Assembly: GCF_000801105.2 (NCBI RefSeq)
Contig: NC_079518.1
Location: forward strand, 10,548,106-10,612,105
DNA from: Raphanus sativus
Taxonomy: Eukaryota; Streptophyta; Magnoliopsida; Brassicales; Brassicaceae
DNA length: 64,000 nucleotides
Direction: 5' to 3'
In this document: positions 37,801 through 48,587 of the stretch, piece after piece
Layout: each line of letters opens with the position of its first letter
How positions within the stretch are numbered: position 1 is the stretch's first letter
Made by a program: the position numbers and the translations under genes
Notes under the pieces: model-generated
Seen by the model: only the letters and a program-made list of their open reading frames with translations
Told to the model about the DNA's origin: nothing
Databases searched by the model: none

Positions 37801-38429
37801 TCGTCTGTAAATGTTGTTAGGACAAGAAAACGACAGTTGCATCCCCTCTCCGTTGACGGCAAGTCGATGCCGTTTCAGCTTTCACTCACCATACGAAATG
37901 CTCCGAGTAAAGGATTCCTATTTAATCCACTAAATTTGCCTCCCCCACTATGTGTATTCAAAGCATTCTTCAAGGTCAGAGGCGGTGTGGTATATGTATA
38001 AATAGATGTGATATTTCTCCCTTTCAACTCATCTTCTCTTATTCATCCTCATATATAAAACAGCTAACTCATCAATCTTTTTTTTAAGATTTGAAGTCCA
38101 AGACAATGTTCTTCCACCTTGGAGGTGAGATTGCTTAGAGTCTGGGTTTTAAGTTCATGTATAAATGTTTAGATGTTCATTGTCTCTGACTAGGATACAC
38201 TAACAGAACAGTCCGCCTTAGAGACAGAGCTTGACAGATGTTGGTGATGCCCTCAAGCTCCACCACTTTGTTCATTGCTCACTAATACAACATTGAAAAT
38301 TATATTGGTCACCACTGATTTGGATGTCAGAGAAACCATTGTGAGAAATGTAAGCAGCTTTCCATCTCAGTTACTACTTAAATTTAATTTTAAACTAACT
38401 TCCTGCAACCCAATATTTCATGCTCTCTC
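37801..38429 (+). other. Possible promoter and leader of a broken gene
   Basis: This unique, less AT-rich sequence has a TATA-like TATGTATAAATAG near 38000 and a CT-rich leader. A short open start ATGTTCTTCCACCTTGGAG at about 38106 ends in GTGAGA, a plausible splice donor. No protein family is recognised. It may be the upstream part of the DGAT3-like pseudogene or a separate remnant. MULE-C is inserted into its left side. Confidence 0.3.
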
Positions 38430-39291
38430 TATGTCGATGAAGAAAAAGGCTAAGCTTCTTAAAGTTTTTTCTAAGAACTTTTGCATATTCTCAAGAACAG
38501 GGTTTGGTTGCTGACGTTGACAATAAGAAATCGTGGTAAGATTTTTTCAACATTGTAAACTGATGATCTCTTATGTAATTTGACTATTTAGTGGTGAAGA
38601 CTGATTGGATTTTGATTGGATTTTGAAAAAAAGCAGGAAGCAACATAGATTCTGGTTAAGCAATTGGGTCAGTTGAAAGCAAAGAAGAAACTATTCCAGA
38701 AACAGAGGAAATAAGAAAATCCAAAAGCTAAAGCCATGATGATTATGACTGAAACTGAATCATAATCAAAGGACAGTGATTATGGCATAGGAAAAGTTGT
38801 TGACATGAGCTCTTTTGGAGATAAGGCTACACTGATTCTTGAGTTGTTACAGCCATAATCTGGAGTAGAAACCCTTGCTAGAATGTAAGAACACTGAGAA
38901 AGCATTGAAGCTTGCTCTACCGCAATCAGCTGCTCATCGATAGCCTTTTTTCTCTATTGTTAGTCATTGACAGATATTGAAGAATGTAGAAGTAGTTTCA
39001 GTTGTTAGATTGCCTTTAAAAAGAGTAGAAGTTTGTACTGGAAGAAATTGCAAGAAGTAAGGAAGAGTTGTGTTATTGGATAAGTTTCAGAAGGCGTTAA
39101 CGGTCATGGAAGGGTCTGTTGTGGCTTGCAAGTGCTTGGGGGAAGTGATGAGATTGTCAAAACGTTAAAAGTACTAAACGAGTCTGATCTGTGATGACTT
39201 TCTGTCAACACTTTTCAAGGCTTTTTGTATTGGAGTTGGGTTGCAGGATGTGGAAACTATTGTTGTGAAAAGATTACTTTATTTTGATATA
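38430..39291 (+). pseudogene. DGAT3: Broken DGAT3-like gene (soluble diacylglycerol acyltransferase type)
   Basis: Fragments in different frames match, in the right order, what I remember of Arabidopsis DGAT3 (At1g48300), a soluble acyltransferase with a thioredoxin-like iron-sulfur domain. They are KKKAKLLKVFSKNF at about 38443-38484, QLGQLKAKKKLFQKQRK at about 38660-38712, KAKAMMIMTETES, GKVVDMSSFGDKA at about 38792, VVSVVRLPLKRVEVCTGRNC at about 38990-39050, DKFQKALTVMEGSVVACKC at about 39080-39135, and GLQDVETIV near 39240-39266. Stops and frame changes separate them. An intron-like stretch with GTAAG...GCAG (about 38536-38637) remains, so this is a decayed gene copy and not a processed one. 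It is out of place relative to the chromosome 4 synteny. Confidence 0.7.
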
Positions 39292-39841
39292 TTCTGATCT
39301 TCATCTCTCTCCCTCTGCACTGTCAAAATATGTACCAATTTTTTTCGCTGTTGCTAATGATAGAACTGAAAGTAAAATGAAATTAAGATGGTGTTTAAAA
39401 AATGTAGAACCAAAACCCATCAGGGTTAACCGGACTTGGTATCACATATTGGTATTTTCTAGACTAAGGTTTCCTTTAGGTTTCATCATTACGCTTACTA
39501 TAAAACACATACAAGTAAAAGTACAAATAAATATGAAAAAGATCAGAAGAAAAAAATTACATAGGTATCAGAAGAAAATAAAAACAAGCATAGATATCAA
39601 AAGATATCAAAAGAAAATAAAAATGTATAAGACGTAGTTGATTGTATTGGGTTGCAAACATAGTAGTGACATTCTCCAACGATACATTCTCTTTGCATTT
39701 CCAACATTAGATCTTCTCTATAGACAAGATTTGTTTGATGTCTAGCGAGTCTTTCTTCGTTATGACCAGGATTGAAGAAAATCCTCAGTGTGACCAAATT
39801 GAAAATTTCACTGAAAGTTCAGATATATAGCAACACCGAAA

Positions 39842-39972
39842 TAGAATCAAAAGATAAATGTGAAACATAAAAACAGGGACACCCATGAACATCAATATAA
39901 TGAATTGTAGAATCAAAAGATAAATGTGAAACATAAAAACAGTGACACCCAGGAACATCAATATAATGAATT
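39842..39972. repeat. Tandem duplication, 66 bp x 2
   Basis: TAGAATCAAAAGATAAATGT through ATCAATATAATGAATT occurs twice in direct succession with two or three differences (39842-39907 and 39908-39972). It is a recent local duplication in non-coding sequence. Confidence 0.85.
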
Positions 39973-40595
39973 ATTTATCTCTTTTATACAACTTTAAAGG
40001 TCTCACATAGGCTGTGATTTTGAGTTATAGCTCATTCGTCTTTATCCAAATAATATTTCAATTTGAAATGAACAATATAACAAAAATAAAATAACTTCTT
40101 AATCCAAAAAGTCTTACGAAAAAAGAAGAAGCAGGAAAAAAGAATGTTTTGGACTTATCTACTCTAATTTTTTGTTTTGAGTAAAAAGAAAATGTCAATT
40201 CATTAATAAGTCTTTTCCAAAAAATTACACATAAAATTTATATAAAACACATAACTAGCTAGGATGGGATCTAACCATTTTCATTACAACTTACTCTAAG
40301 CACTCACTGTAAACATGTCTTCAAGCTAAAAGAACATGCTCAACAACAGGATTTTGAAATAATTTTAAAATTGTCTAATGACTTATATTTTATAAGATAT
40401 AAATATAAATACAAAATATATGCTGCACGAAACAAAATACAAACATATAATCAAACTTATAGAAAACCCCCGGATGCAGAGATTATAAGAATAATACAAG
40501 TATTGAAAAATGTAAATACATAATAAAATGCAATCTCTTTATGAACTACATAAACATAATAAAAATAAAAATTAAATATTATTTTTTTTACAACT

Positions 40596-40620
40596 CGCCC
40601 GTAAGACGGGCCGATCCTAG
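40596..40620 (+). mobile_element. Helitron 3' terminus
   Basis: The hairpin GCCCGTAAGACGGGC is followed by CGATCCTAG and then T, the CTAG/T end of a Helitron. A matching 5' end was not found with confidence in the 1.3 kb to the left (39292-40595), which is otherwise AT-rich and without genes. Confidence 0.55.
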
Positions 40621-41057
40621 TGTATTATATGTTGAAGGCATGAAATCTTTTTGTAGTTATGCTATCTTCTTCAACTCTTTCGAGAAAGTCAGTCATACTT
40701 GAGGTTTTTCTAACATCGAAAATTGAGTGCTAAGTGTTTCTATCTCTGAATGCAAAACATATTTTCTCATCTTTGATTTCTTGTACTGATTTGTCCAAAT
40801 TAGAGTATCTTTCCAAACCCATCCAAAACAACTAATAATTGATGTAGAGCTTTAAGATCATCTACCAATCATGTGTTCTCTAAGAATAAGGCTTGAGAAA
40901 TTAATATAGTTTGATTCAAACTAACCTCTGGTGCATTTACCGTGAACCAAGCATGACATTTTCCTTCTGCATATCTGATCAGATCAAGTAGGTCTTTGTT
41001 AACTTCTGAATAATTTTATCGTTTTATTTTTCAAGAAATACCGTATTTTCTATGTAT

Positions 41058-41149
41058 AATAATATCCGCTTCGTGACTAGTCTGGACCACTTCTGTGGGA
41101 CCAGGATACCTCTGTATAATTCAAAAAAAAAAAATAATATCCGCTTCGT
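41058..41149 (+). mobile_element. Very short poly-A retroposon with 17-bp target duplication
   Basis: AATAATATCCGCTTCGT at 41058-41074 is repeated exactly at 41133-41149. Between lies only 58 bases (GACTAGTCTGGACCACTTCT and on) ending in an A tract. This is the signature of target-primed reverse transcription of a strongly 5'-truncated LINE or SINE. Confidence 0.75.
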
Positions 41150-41157
41150 TTTAAATA

Positions 41158-42887
41158 TCTCCTATATATTAATCCTGGAACATTGCAACATTGTTTGGTA
41201 GCCACGTGTCATCATGAGAATTATTCTGAGGATTGTTAGAGAAATAATTTGGTCCATCTACACATATATTATAGTTTTTATTAAATAACTATTAAATCAA
41301 TTATTAATATACAAAAGAATATTCTCTATTGTTTCCTTAAATAAAAGCTACGGAACTTCCTAATATGATTGACATATATATCACCATTAATGATTATGAA
41401 TAATAAAGATTTGATAATAATTTTTTATCCTCTATACTTTTCGTTTAATTTTATTTGTTAAAATAAATTAAACAATCACATTAAGCATATAATAAAAAAA
41501 TTATATTTTTTCTTATATGTTGTATTTCGAATTTTTTAAAACGATTATAAATTACTAAAAATGGTACAAGCCTCACATTGAAAATTTTGTGATCAATGGT
41601 AACTTTTTTTCAGTTCAGCCTATCGTTTTTAATGGGTCTTGAACATTTTTTAATGATTAACTAAATAAATCACGTACATAAAAGAAAATGTTTTGGTTTA
41701 AAAATTGTTGCATACCCAAAATCAGTATGAACCATCGTCACTTTCATTTAAAATTTGGTTACAATAAAAAATATATGGTTGGGAAAAAAATCCGAATCCA
41801 AATAACCGAACCAAATCCAATCTACAAAATAGTATAGAACTTTAATCAATTTGGTTAGATATCTGAACATGTTTAAAATTTTGGTATCTAAAAACCAGAA
41901 CCGAACCCGATTCAGACCAAAATATTTTGGGTATCCGAGTATATTCGAATCAAATTTATATACTTAAATATATTATTTAAAAAAAATAATATCTCAAATA
42001 AATATACAAAATAGTTAAGATAATTCATATTAAACATATGCTAGAGTTTGATACTTAAGATAATTATTTAAGGGATAAGCAACAAAAACAAAAGTTTTTA
42101 CCATAGTTGTTTACAATCATTTTCTTTTGTACTGTCTGTTTGATTATGCTCCTTCGTGCTATCAATACTTGTGGCATTGTGAGAAAGTACTGAAAGTGGA
42201 GGTCATGCCTGCTGTTTGACACCTATCTTTAGATGTAAGCTATACCCATAGCTACTGATCTCTTTATAATCTGGAATGTGACTTCTCCTCAAATAAAGAG
42301 CATGACCAAAGCATGTCAATTCACGTTAAAGAGAAAACAAAACAGGTTTCTCACCTCGTTTTCATAGCAAGAGGGGATTCACTCTCAGATTTTCTTGGTG
42401 TACGAATACCATATGGGAAAACAATTATTTTGTTGTTTGAGTTTACACAGAAGTAATCCCATCTCCTTAGCCATAGCTTCATACTTAAGTCTTTTCTTGG
42501 ATAGTGTTGTGAACCTGTTCTTCACTGTTATCTGTTCTATACAAACCACAAAGAACATTTTTGTTTGTTAGCACAGATATTTTACCATCTACTCATTTTC
42601 AGCACTTCATTCACCAAAAAAGCATTTTCAGCACTTCATTCACCAAAAAAGCTTCTTTCTTTTAGTCTCTCATACATACCTGTCTAAGACAACTTTTGCT
42701 ATCTCAGTTAATCAGTTTTTGTGCCTATAAACAAAACATACACACGATCAGACACAAACTTTATAACCTCTTCATTTGTGTAATAAAAAAGATGTTTAAG
42801 CTTATATCATCGAAATGATATCCATTGAATCTTCAAGCCCTTAAGATAGCAAAACTGTTATAGATAGAGATGCACACCTCCATTTAA
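41158..42887. other. Repeat-derived spacer, possible Helitron 5' end, no gene
   Basis: TCTCCTATATATTAATCCTG at 41158 after an A looks like a Helitron 5' end; no 3' hairpin was found for it. A reverse-oriented GAACCGAACC-rich block lies at about 41770-41960. A 29-bp unit (CATTTTCAGCACTTCATTCA and on) is repeated in tandem at 42594-42651. No protein-coding signal was recognised. Confidence 0.4.
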
Positions 42888-43275
42888 TTAGTGTTTGAAG
42901 GATAAAGATTCTTCATAAAGTGAGGCGGGGGGTAATGTGGCTCGCAACTCCGTAGAGAAGGATGATAGTGATGAAAGTGATGTAGAGTGTCCAGGTGAAT
43001 TCATCAGATATTTAAAGGTTAAGAGATCCTTCTCACAAGAAGAATAAAGCAATGGAAACAAAATAGCTTCGGTAATAATCTCGGTGAATCCAACGATAAT
43101 CATTCGAAACTTGACCAAAGAGGCCAAATTCCCCCACACACAGATGGGCTTTGAAGCAAGGCTTCAAAGGGTTATGAATTAGATCAGTGATAGCTTTTGG
43201 ATTTTTCAGACCCACCTCATAAATTGTAATCCCAGCCCAATAGAGAGAGCACACTGTCCTCGCCGGTGAAACCAC
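42888..43275 (-). pseudogene. Unrecognised coding-like fragment
   Basis: Two overlapping minus-strand open stretches (43275-43033 and 43139-42888) have less AT-biased composition than the surroundings and read like one protein broken by a frame change near 43135. They begin MVSPARTVCSLYWAGITIYE and later give SLVKFRMIIVGFTEIITEAI. I do not recognise the family. It could be chance coding in unique DNA, or a remnant of a lost gene between AGD2 and the CAP gene. Confidence 0.25.
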
Positions 43276-43299
43276 AGAGCGGCGGAGAAGGAGCAGTGG

Positions 43300-44316
43300 C
43301 GGATGAACGGCCGGGGGTTATCCGGTGAGGGGATTGTGGTCAGTACAGAGATTTTAAAAATTTGAAGATCTAAATTTTTTTTTTTACAAATTTAAGAATT
43401 TATATACATATAAATTTTTTAAAAAATTTTGGAGGGCTTAAGACGAATGTTTCGTTAGGTTTGCCTAGTGCCGACCTTGGAGGAGCCGGCGAGAGTCTTG
43501 ACTGCGTATAACTTCGATGTACTTCTCATTTTGCTGTTTCCCAAGATAGTACTATAGTAGTTCTGGCTATACCATCGAACTAGATGTATTATTTTATCAC
43601 ACTTAGTTACCAGAGAATTAGGCGACTAATGGAAGAACATGGTGAACCAAAATGCTAAGTCAAAATTTTCTTAAAAAATCTAAAACCACAGCCTAAACAA
43701 ATAATTTTAAAGATATTGTTCGACACACTTAGCTGTCCGAGATAGTCGGCTCTACGAACTTGCCACACTTTTGCACATGTAGAAGTATAAACAAATAAAT
43801 AACGTGCATAGAGCATTCCACAATGTTTAAGATTTAAGAACTGTTTTAAATACAGGGTCTAGTCAACTGAAAGTCTGAAAACGTGACACCAACTAGACCA
43901 TAAACGTCCTTACTAGTTTTATATATTAGCCTCGCCTCCTTTTCCACATGCTCCAAATAATTGTTATTCATACTTCACCAATGACCAATTCACCAAATCT
44001 CAAATATAAAAATTCATATCTATAAGGTTACAGTATATGCCAGAATCTCTGAAAATTGCAAATGTATAATACGTATATTTTCATACATGACTAATACTTA
44101 TATTCGTAGTCATAACTCATAAGAGAAGGCAAAGCATCTACACATATTCGACTTCTAATTTCACCGGCCACTGCATTCAGAATATAGTTCTTAAAAAATT
44201 GGCCAACTATATTTGACTGAAGACACATTATTTTCTAAAAGATTAACAATATAAAATTTACAAGTGACTGTCTCGGAAATAAAAAAAACGTGTCAAGAAG
44301 TTTCCTTGTCACCGAC
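43300..44316. other. Spacer upstream of the CAP gene
   Basis: AT-rich DNA without a recognisable gene. GAATGTTTCGTTAGGTTTGC followed by CTAGTGCCGACC near 43450-43480 resembles repeat ends seen elsewhere in plant genomes. The right part is the CAP gene promoter. Confidence 0.3.
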
Positions 44317-44323
44317 TATATAA
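44317..44323 (+). promoter_or_regulatory. TATA box of the CAP gene
   Basis: TATATAA lies 83-89 bases before the chosen start codon. It places the transcription start near 44350, so an in-frame upstream ATG at 44325 would not be in the mRNA. This decides the start at 44406. Confidence 0.6.
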
Positions 44324-44405
44324 CTTGGCTAAAATCCTCACTTTTAAAAACCACCAAGGCTTAAATAAAAAATCTAAACGTCAAAAACGAAAAGGAAAAA
44401 AAGAG

Positions 44406-44924
44406 ATGAAAATCTGTATCCCTTCTCGAAACCTAATATTAGCCACAACCATTTTTCTAGTTTTTATTGTTCCCCTGAGAGCCCAAAACTGGTCACACGA
44501 TTATTGGATAGCTCACAACAACGCACGAGCCGCGGTGGGGGTGAGTCCTTTAAGGTGGAACAATTATGTGGCTTCTTATGCTCAACACGTCGCGGAGTTG
44601 CGTAAAGGAACCTGCGCTACGCATAGCTCGGGAGGGGCCTTTGGCGAGAACATCGCTCGGGGTGATGGTAGCATGTCAGGCGTTGAAGCGGTTGCCAAGT
44701 GGGTGAACGAGAAATTTGACTACGATTATGATTCCAACGCATGTGCTTCGGGCAAAGTGTGCAGCCACTATACTCAGGTTGTGTGGAGGACCTCGGAGAA
44801 GCTGGGATGTGCAAGAGTGAGATGCGACAATGGTCAAATATTGGTTATTTGCAGCTATGATCCTCCCGGTAACGATGTTGGCGAGCGACCTTACTTTAAG
44901 GAAATTAAAAGCTCGTCCATTTGA
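44406..44924 (+). CDS. CAP superfamily PR-1-like secreted protein
   Basis: A single-exon gene for 172 aa, the usual form of plant PR-1-like genes, orthologous by position to the At4g33710/At4g33720 group. Residues 1-26 form a signal peptide (MKICIPSRNLILATTIFLVF and on) with cleavage likely before QNW. The CAP core is complete: HNNARAAVGV, the HSSGGAFGENIA signature, SHYTQVVWR with the conserved His and six cysteines for three disulfides. Oddities: the C-terminal signature reads PGNDVGERPY where relatives have a Trp in place of Asp, and an extra tail FKEIKSSSI follows the usual PY end. The role is presumably apoplastic; PR-1 proteins bind sterols and some release a C-terminal signalling peptide, whose form would be changed here. 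Confidence 0.9.
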   Translation: MKICIPSRNLILATTIFLVFIVPLRAQNWSHDYWIAHNNARAAVGVSPLRWNNYVASYAQHVAELRKGTCATHSSGGAFGENIARGDGSMSGVEAVAKWVNEKFDYDYDSNACASGKVCSHYTQVVWRTSEKLGCARVRCDNGQILVICSYDPPGNDVGERPYFKEIKSSSI

Positions 44925-46072
44925 ATATGTTTACAAATATATGTGTTGTATTGTTTTTTTTTTTTTGTGAACGTGTAGTATTGTTTCTATATGTTGTTCA
45001 TCTATATCAATCTTACTGTCGTCAGCTAATAGAGATTGGTTTGTCCAGTCAGGTCCTCTTTTGTACCACTGAAATAAGAAAAATACAATGCTACAACATG
45101 CACTTTGCTTTGTTTGGTATATTAACATCATTATTTTTCTCAAATGAATATATAATGAGTTCAGTATTAATAGAATTAATTTTATTTAATTAAATAACTA
45201 TTTGCAAAATTGACTCAAAACTCAGAGTCAACCCTAAAATTAACCCATGTTTTTTTTTTGCCCTATTAACCCTACAAACTCTTTTTTGTCATTAGTTTTG
45301 TTTCTTTTCAAATATGACATTTTCACTCACTCTCAACCTCATCATCTTCAAATATTTACAAGATTATCATTGTCATCAATATACCAACTATCATGAACAA
45401 TCAATTTGAAACTCTTAATGCACCTCAAATCGATTTAAACTCATTCTTTCTCAATTTTTATGAACTAAAAACAACATCTCTTTCACTTTCTCTTCATATT
45501 CATCCAAAAAAATCCAAGTCTTAATTTTAAAAATTTTATGGTTTACAGAGCCATTGAAGCTTACAATTCTTGGTGGGCCATTTTTGTTTGAGATTTTAGG
45601 TGTTTGGAGAATACTTCTGTATGCTAAACAAGTTATTTCACTGGTTGAAACTATGAAATTAGTCTTTTTTTTTCAGATCTGTTCGCCCAGATCTTTTATA
45701 ATTCCATTCCAATGATTTGTACAACTTTGGTATACAATCAATAATGAACTCTTTAACCAAATCACTGTATTTTGATCCCAAAAGAAAACCAACTCACTGT
45801 ACTAAGAACTAAGAAGATTCAACTTTATATATTTGGATTAAAGACTGCGAGGGGGAATGAATACAATAACAGCTTCTTTAAAACTTGTTTGTATCATTTT
45901 AAAACAAAGAATTCACTAAACAAAATTTGTTATCTGACACAGCTTCCAAAAGGGGTGAGAGCTAATTCTATACAAATCAATCACTAGTTTAGTCAGTATT
46001 CTATTCCCACTGCTCATTGCATGAGTTTAAAACACTCCTCAGAAGAACATCTGCTACATCACCAATCTTTCT
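44925..46072. other. Spacer, no gene seen
   Basis: This is the CAP 3' UTR and then AT-rich unique-looking sequence with short T and CT tracts. Nothing coding is recognised. Arabidopsis genes expected hereabouts (At4g33730-At4g33760, from memory) are not visible. Confidence 0.35.
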
Positions 46073-48587
46073 TTATTTACACCGTCTCTTGTCTTGCGCC
46101 ATGTTGTGGAAGAAGTCAACAAATACTTGCTCGTAATCTGGCATCTTTGCGTAACCTGCAAATCGAGATTTTCAAAGACTGTATAAGTTCATTTATCTGA
46201 CAAAATCATATTCAAACTTACCCAAAAGGCTTCTGATACAAACCAGGAAAATAATTGATGTCAATGACATAAAACACGTTATTGCTCCCATGTTCTCTGA
46301 TCATGTCTATGTTGAAAAGCCGAAGTCCCTATCAAAAAAAATAGCAGCGACAACTTTCATAAAAAAAAAAAAAACCAAAAAAAAAAAAAAACAGACTTGC
46401 ATTGGCAAAAATGTGAAGAAGGAGCAAGTTCATACCAATAAGCTTCGTAGCTCTTTCACTAGGGCTTCGAGGAAAGGCTTTGGAGGTAGCTCAGCAACAC
46501 TAGGGTCCAACTCTGCGTTATCCGCTGAAGCAGCAGCAGATGAAACCCTGGGGAACTTGAAGACGCCATCAACTTTTCCTTTTTCGCAGTTACTAATATT
46601 TGGTAGAGACAACCGTCTCACAACTTTTATAGTATCACCCACCACAAAAACCTTGAACAAAACTCCACCTTCAGCCACCACATGTAAATTAAGATCCATT
46701 CAATAATTTGATATATGGAGCCGGTTCTTTGCATAGGCACAAGCCAGTGAAACATTAGCACCAAATGTTTTGAAGGTAATATGCATAATTATAGGCCCCT
46801 AAACTGTTAAAAAACTATTAAAATTCTTAACAAATATCATGGAATGTCTCCAAAATTTGAAGACCTGCCATGTGTTGAGATAGTTGAGTACTAAACTGTA
46901 ACGTAAAAACACAACAGTACCATGATTAACAAATTCTTGCAGGACTATAGGCGGATCAAGTTCTGCAAGTGAGAACCTGTCATAAGCTAGGAACAACTGA
47001 TGTGACTTTGCAGTTCCATCGATCCAGAGTGGCTTTGCAACTGAGACAAAGTTACAAGAGTCAAGTTTGAACCAATTATATACAAGAACATTTAGTGAAA
47101 AAAATTTATCCAAAAAAAACATTTAATGAACAAGTTATATATTGAGTTGTTGTACCTAGTGGAAATTTAAGACCAGCTTCCACAACTTTATCAGCACTAG
47201 AAGCTGAATCTTTCAAGACAACCATTTGCTTTGGAACAAAAATGCTGCCTACAAAGATTTTGCCAAAATCACTTATAGAGAAATTTACAAAAGTGCTTGA
47301 TCTTAATGTCAAAAGAACAAAATGTGAATTATTACCACTGCAATCAGACAAATTCAAATCTGCCAAACCCTGAAGCATCGATTGTCGATTATGTATACGC
47401 TGTATTTCACCTGGAGGGTCAAGCACAGTCACTTCCGGGTGATTCTGCTGGTAATCCTACAAGCATAGTGATGCAAACATGATATGTCTAACAAGATGTT
47501 GTGTTTGACGATACTAGTCTCATGACATGGATTATCTACACAAGATATTGTGTTTGAAGACACTAGTCTTATGACATGGAAAATACTCTCAACCCAAAAG
47601 GCAGCCACTAACCTCAATAATATCTTGCCACTCTTTTCCCAGCAACTAAAAATGCAGAATCATATAACTTATTAGACTTCCAGCGGAAAGGTTTGAATTG
47701 AAAGCATTCTTATAGTTCTCACAAACCTTATGCAAAACGACATCAAATGGTCCTTGTTCAGAAAGCGGACGGTTTAAATCAATGGCGACAAAGTAAATGC
47801 CTTTTCTCCTAAAATAGACACACAAGTAGTACTATTAGCACTTTGTTCAAAAACTCTGCTTGAAAATGAACAAAAGGATGAAAGCTATGGGGTGATTTGA
47901 AAGATGTAAAAGTATTAGATCCTTGTTTTAAGTTTTAACTAAAACACCCATGTGGCTAAAGAAATTTTCCAAGCCATAGAAAAGGCAGAACATCAAGTAT
48001 ATGTTTTTTAAAAGGATGGTAAAGTCAAAGTTCAACAGAGACTAATCCAAAAGGAATATTCCGATAGAAACAAGGTTCCTGATACCATAAGTATACTAGT
48101 GTAAATCTAAGCAAGGACAAATACATGGTACATGACAAAACAACAGCTAGTGGCTATGGTCCTCCCCTCTACAATAGAATCATGCAAACAAACAACAGCT
48201 CTTACCAAAACAAGAGTAAGAAACAAGAACCAAATCTAGGGAAATTGTCAAAGTCCTAAATGTCACATCGAAGACTATAACATGATTTTGGAAACTAATA
48301 TGTAAGTCTATTTGTGTTGTGTTTAATTACCTAGCCAGGGTTTCAAGCTTGGGCTGCAAGAAACTCTTCTTCTTCTTAGAAGTCAGAGCATACCCCACAA
48401 CGAATCTCTGCGTCTGCTGAAATGGCTCTGTTTCAGTCACCTGTTCTCCTTCTCCTTCACCTCGGTGCGGCACCATGTTCTCGCCTTCCATTCTCATACC
48501 CAAGTCCTCAAATCCACCGCATGAAAGCCCTAAATCACGACTTAGTCTGGCGGTTTCGAGTTCTCTGGAAGCGAGAGTCCCAAACAT
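46073..48587 (-). CDS. ITPK2: Inositol 1,3,4-trisphosphate 5/6-kinase family (ITPK2-like)
   Basis: An ATP-grasp kinase that phosphorylates inositol polyphosphates in phytate and inositol pyrophosphate metabolism. Nine exons on the minus strand: 48587-48331, 47808-47727, 47645-47613, 47456-47336, 47248-47156, 47040-46921, 46668-46436, 46328-46244, 46155-46073, totalling 368 aa (about 391 in Arabidopsis ITPK2). The N terminus MFGTLASRELETARLSRDLG is followed by an acidic, Gln-rich stretch where Arabidopsis is longer, then VGYALTSKKKKSFLQPKLE. ATP-grasp landmarks: [30 protein letters not shown], and the metal-binding acids in FNIDMIREHG and FYVIDINYFPGY. Each exon junction restores the family sequence and the frame is open throughout. 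Position matches At4g33770. Confidence 0.93.

Noticed and set aside
46290..46706. Plus-strand open frame overlapping ITPK2 exon 7
   Set aside because: It is antisense to a conserved exon and contains an intron poly-A tract translated as Lys.
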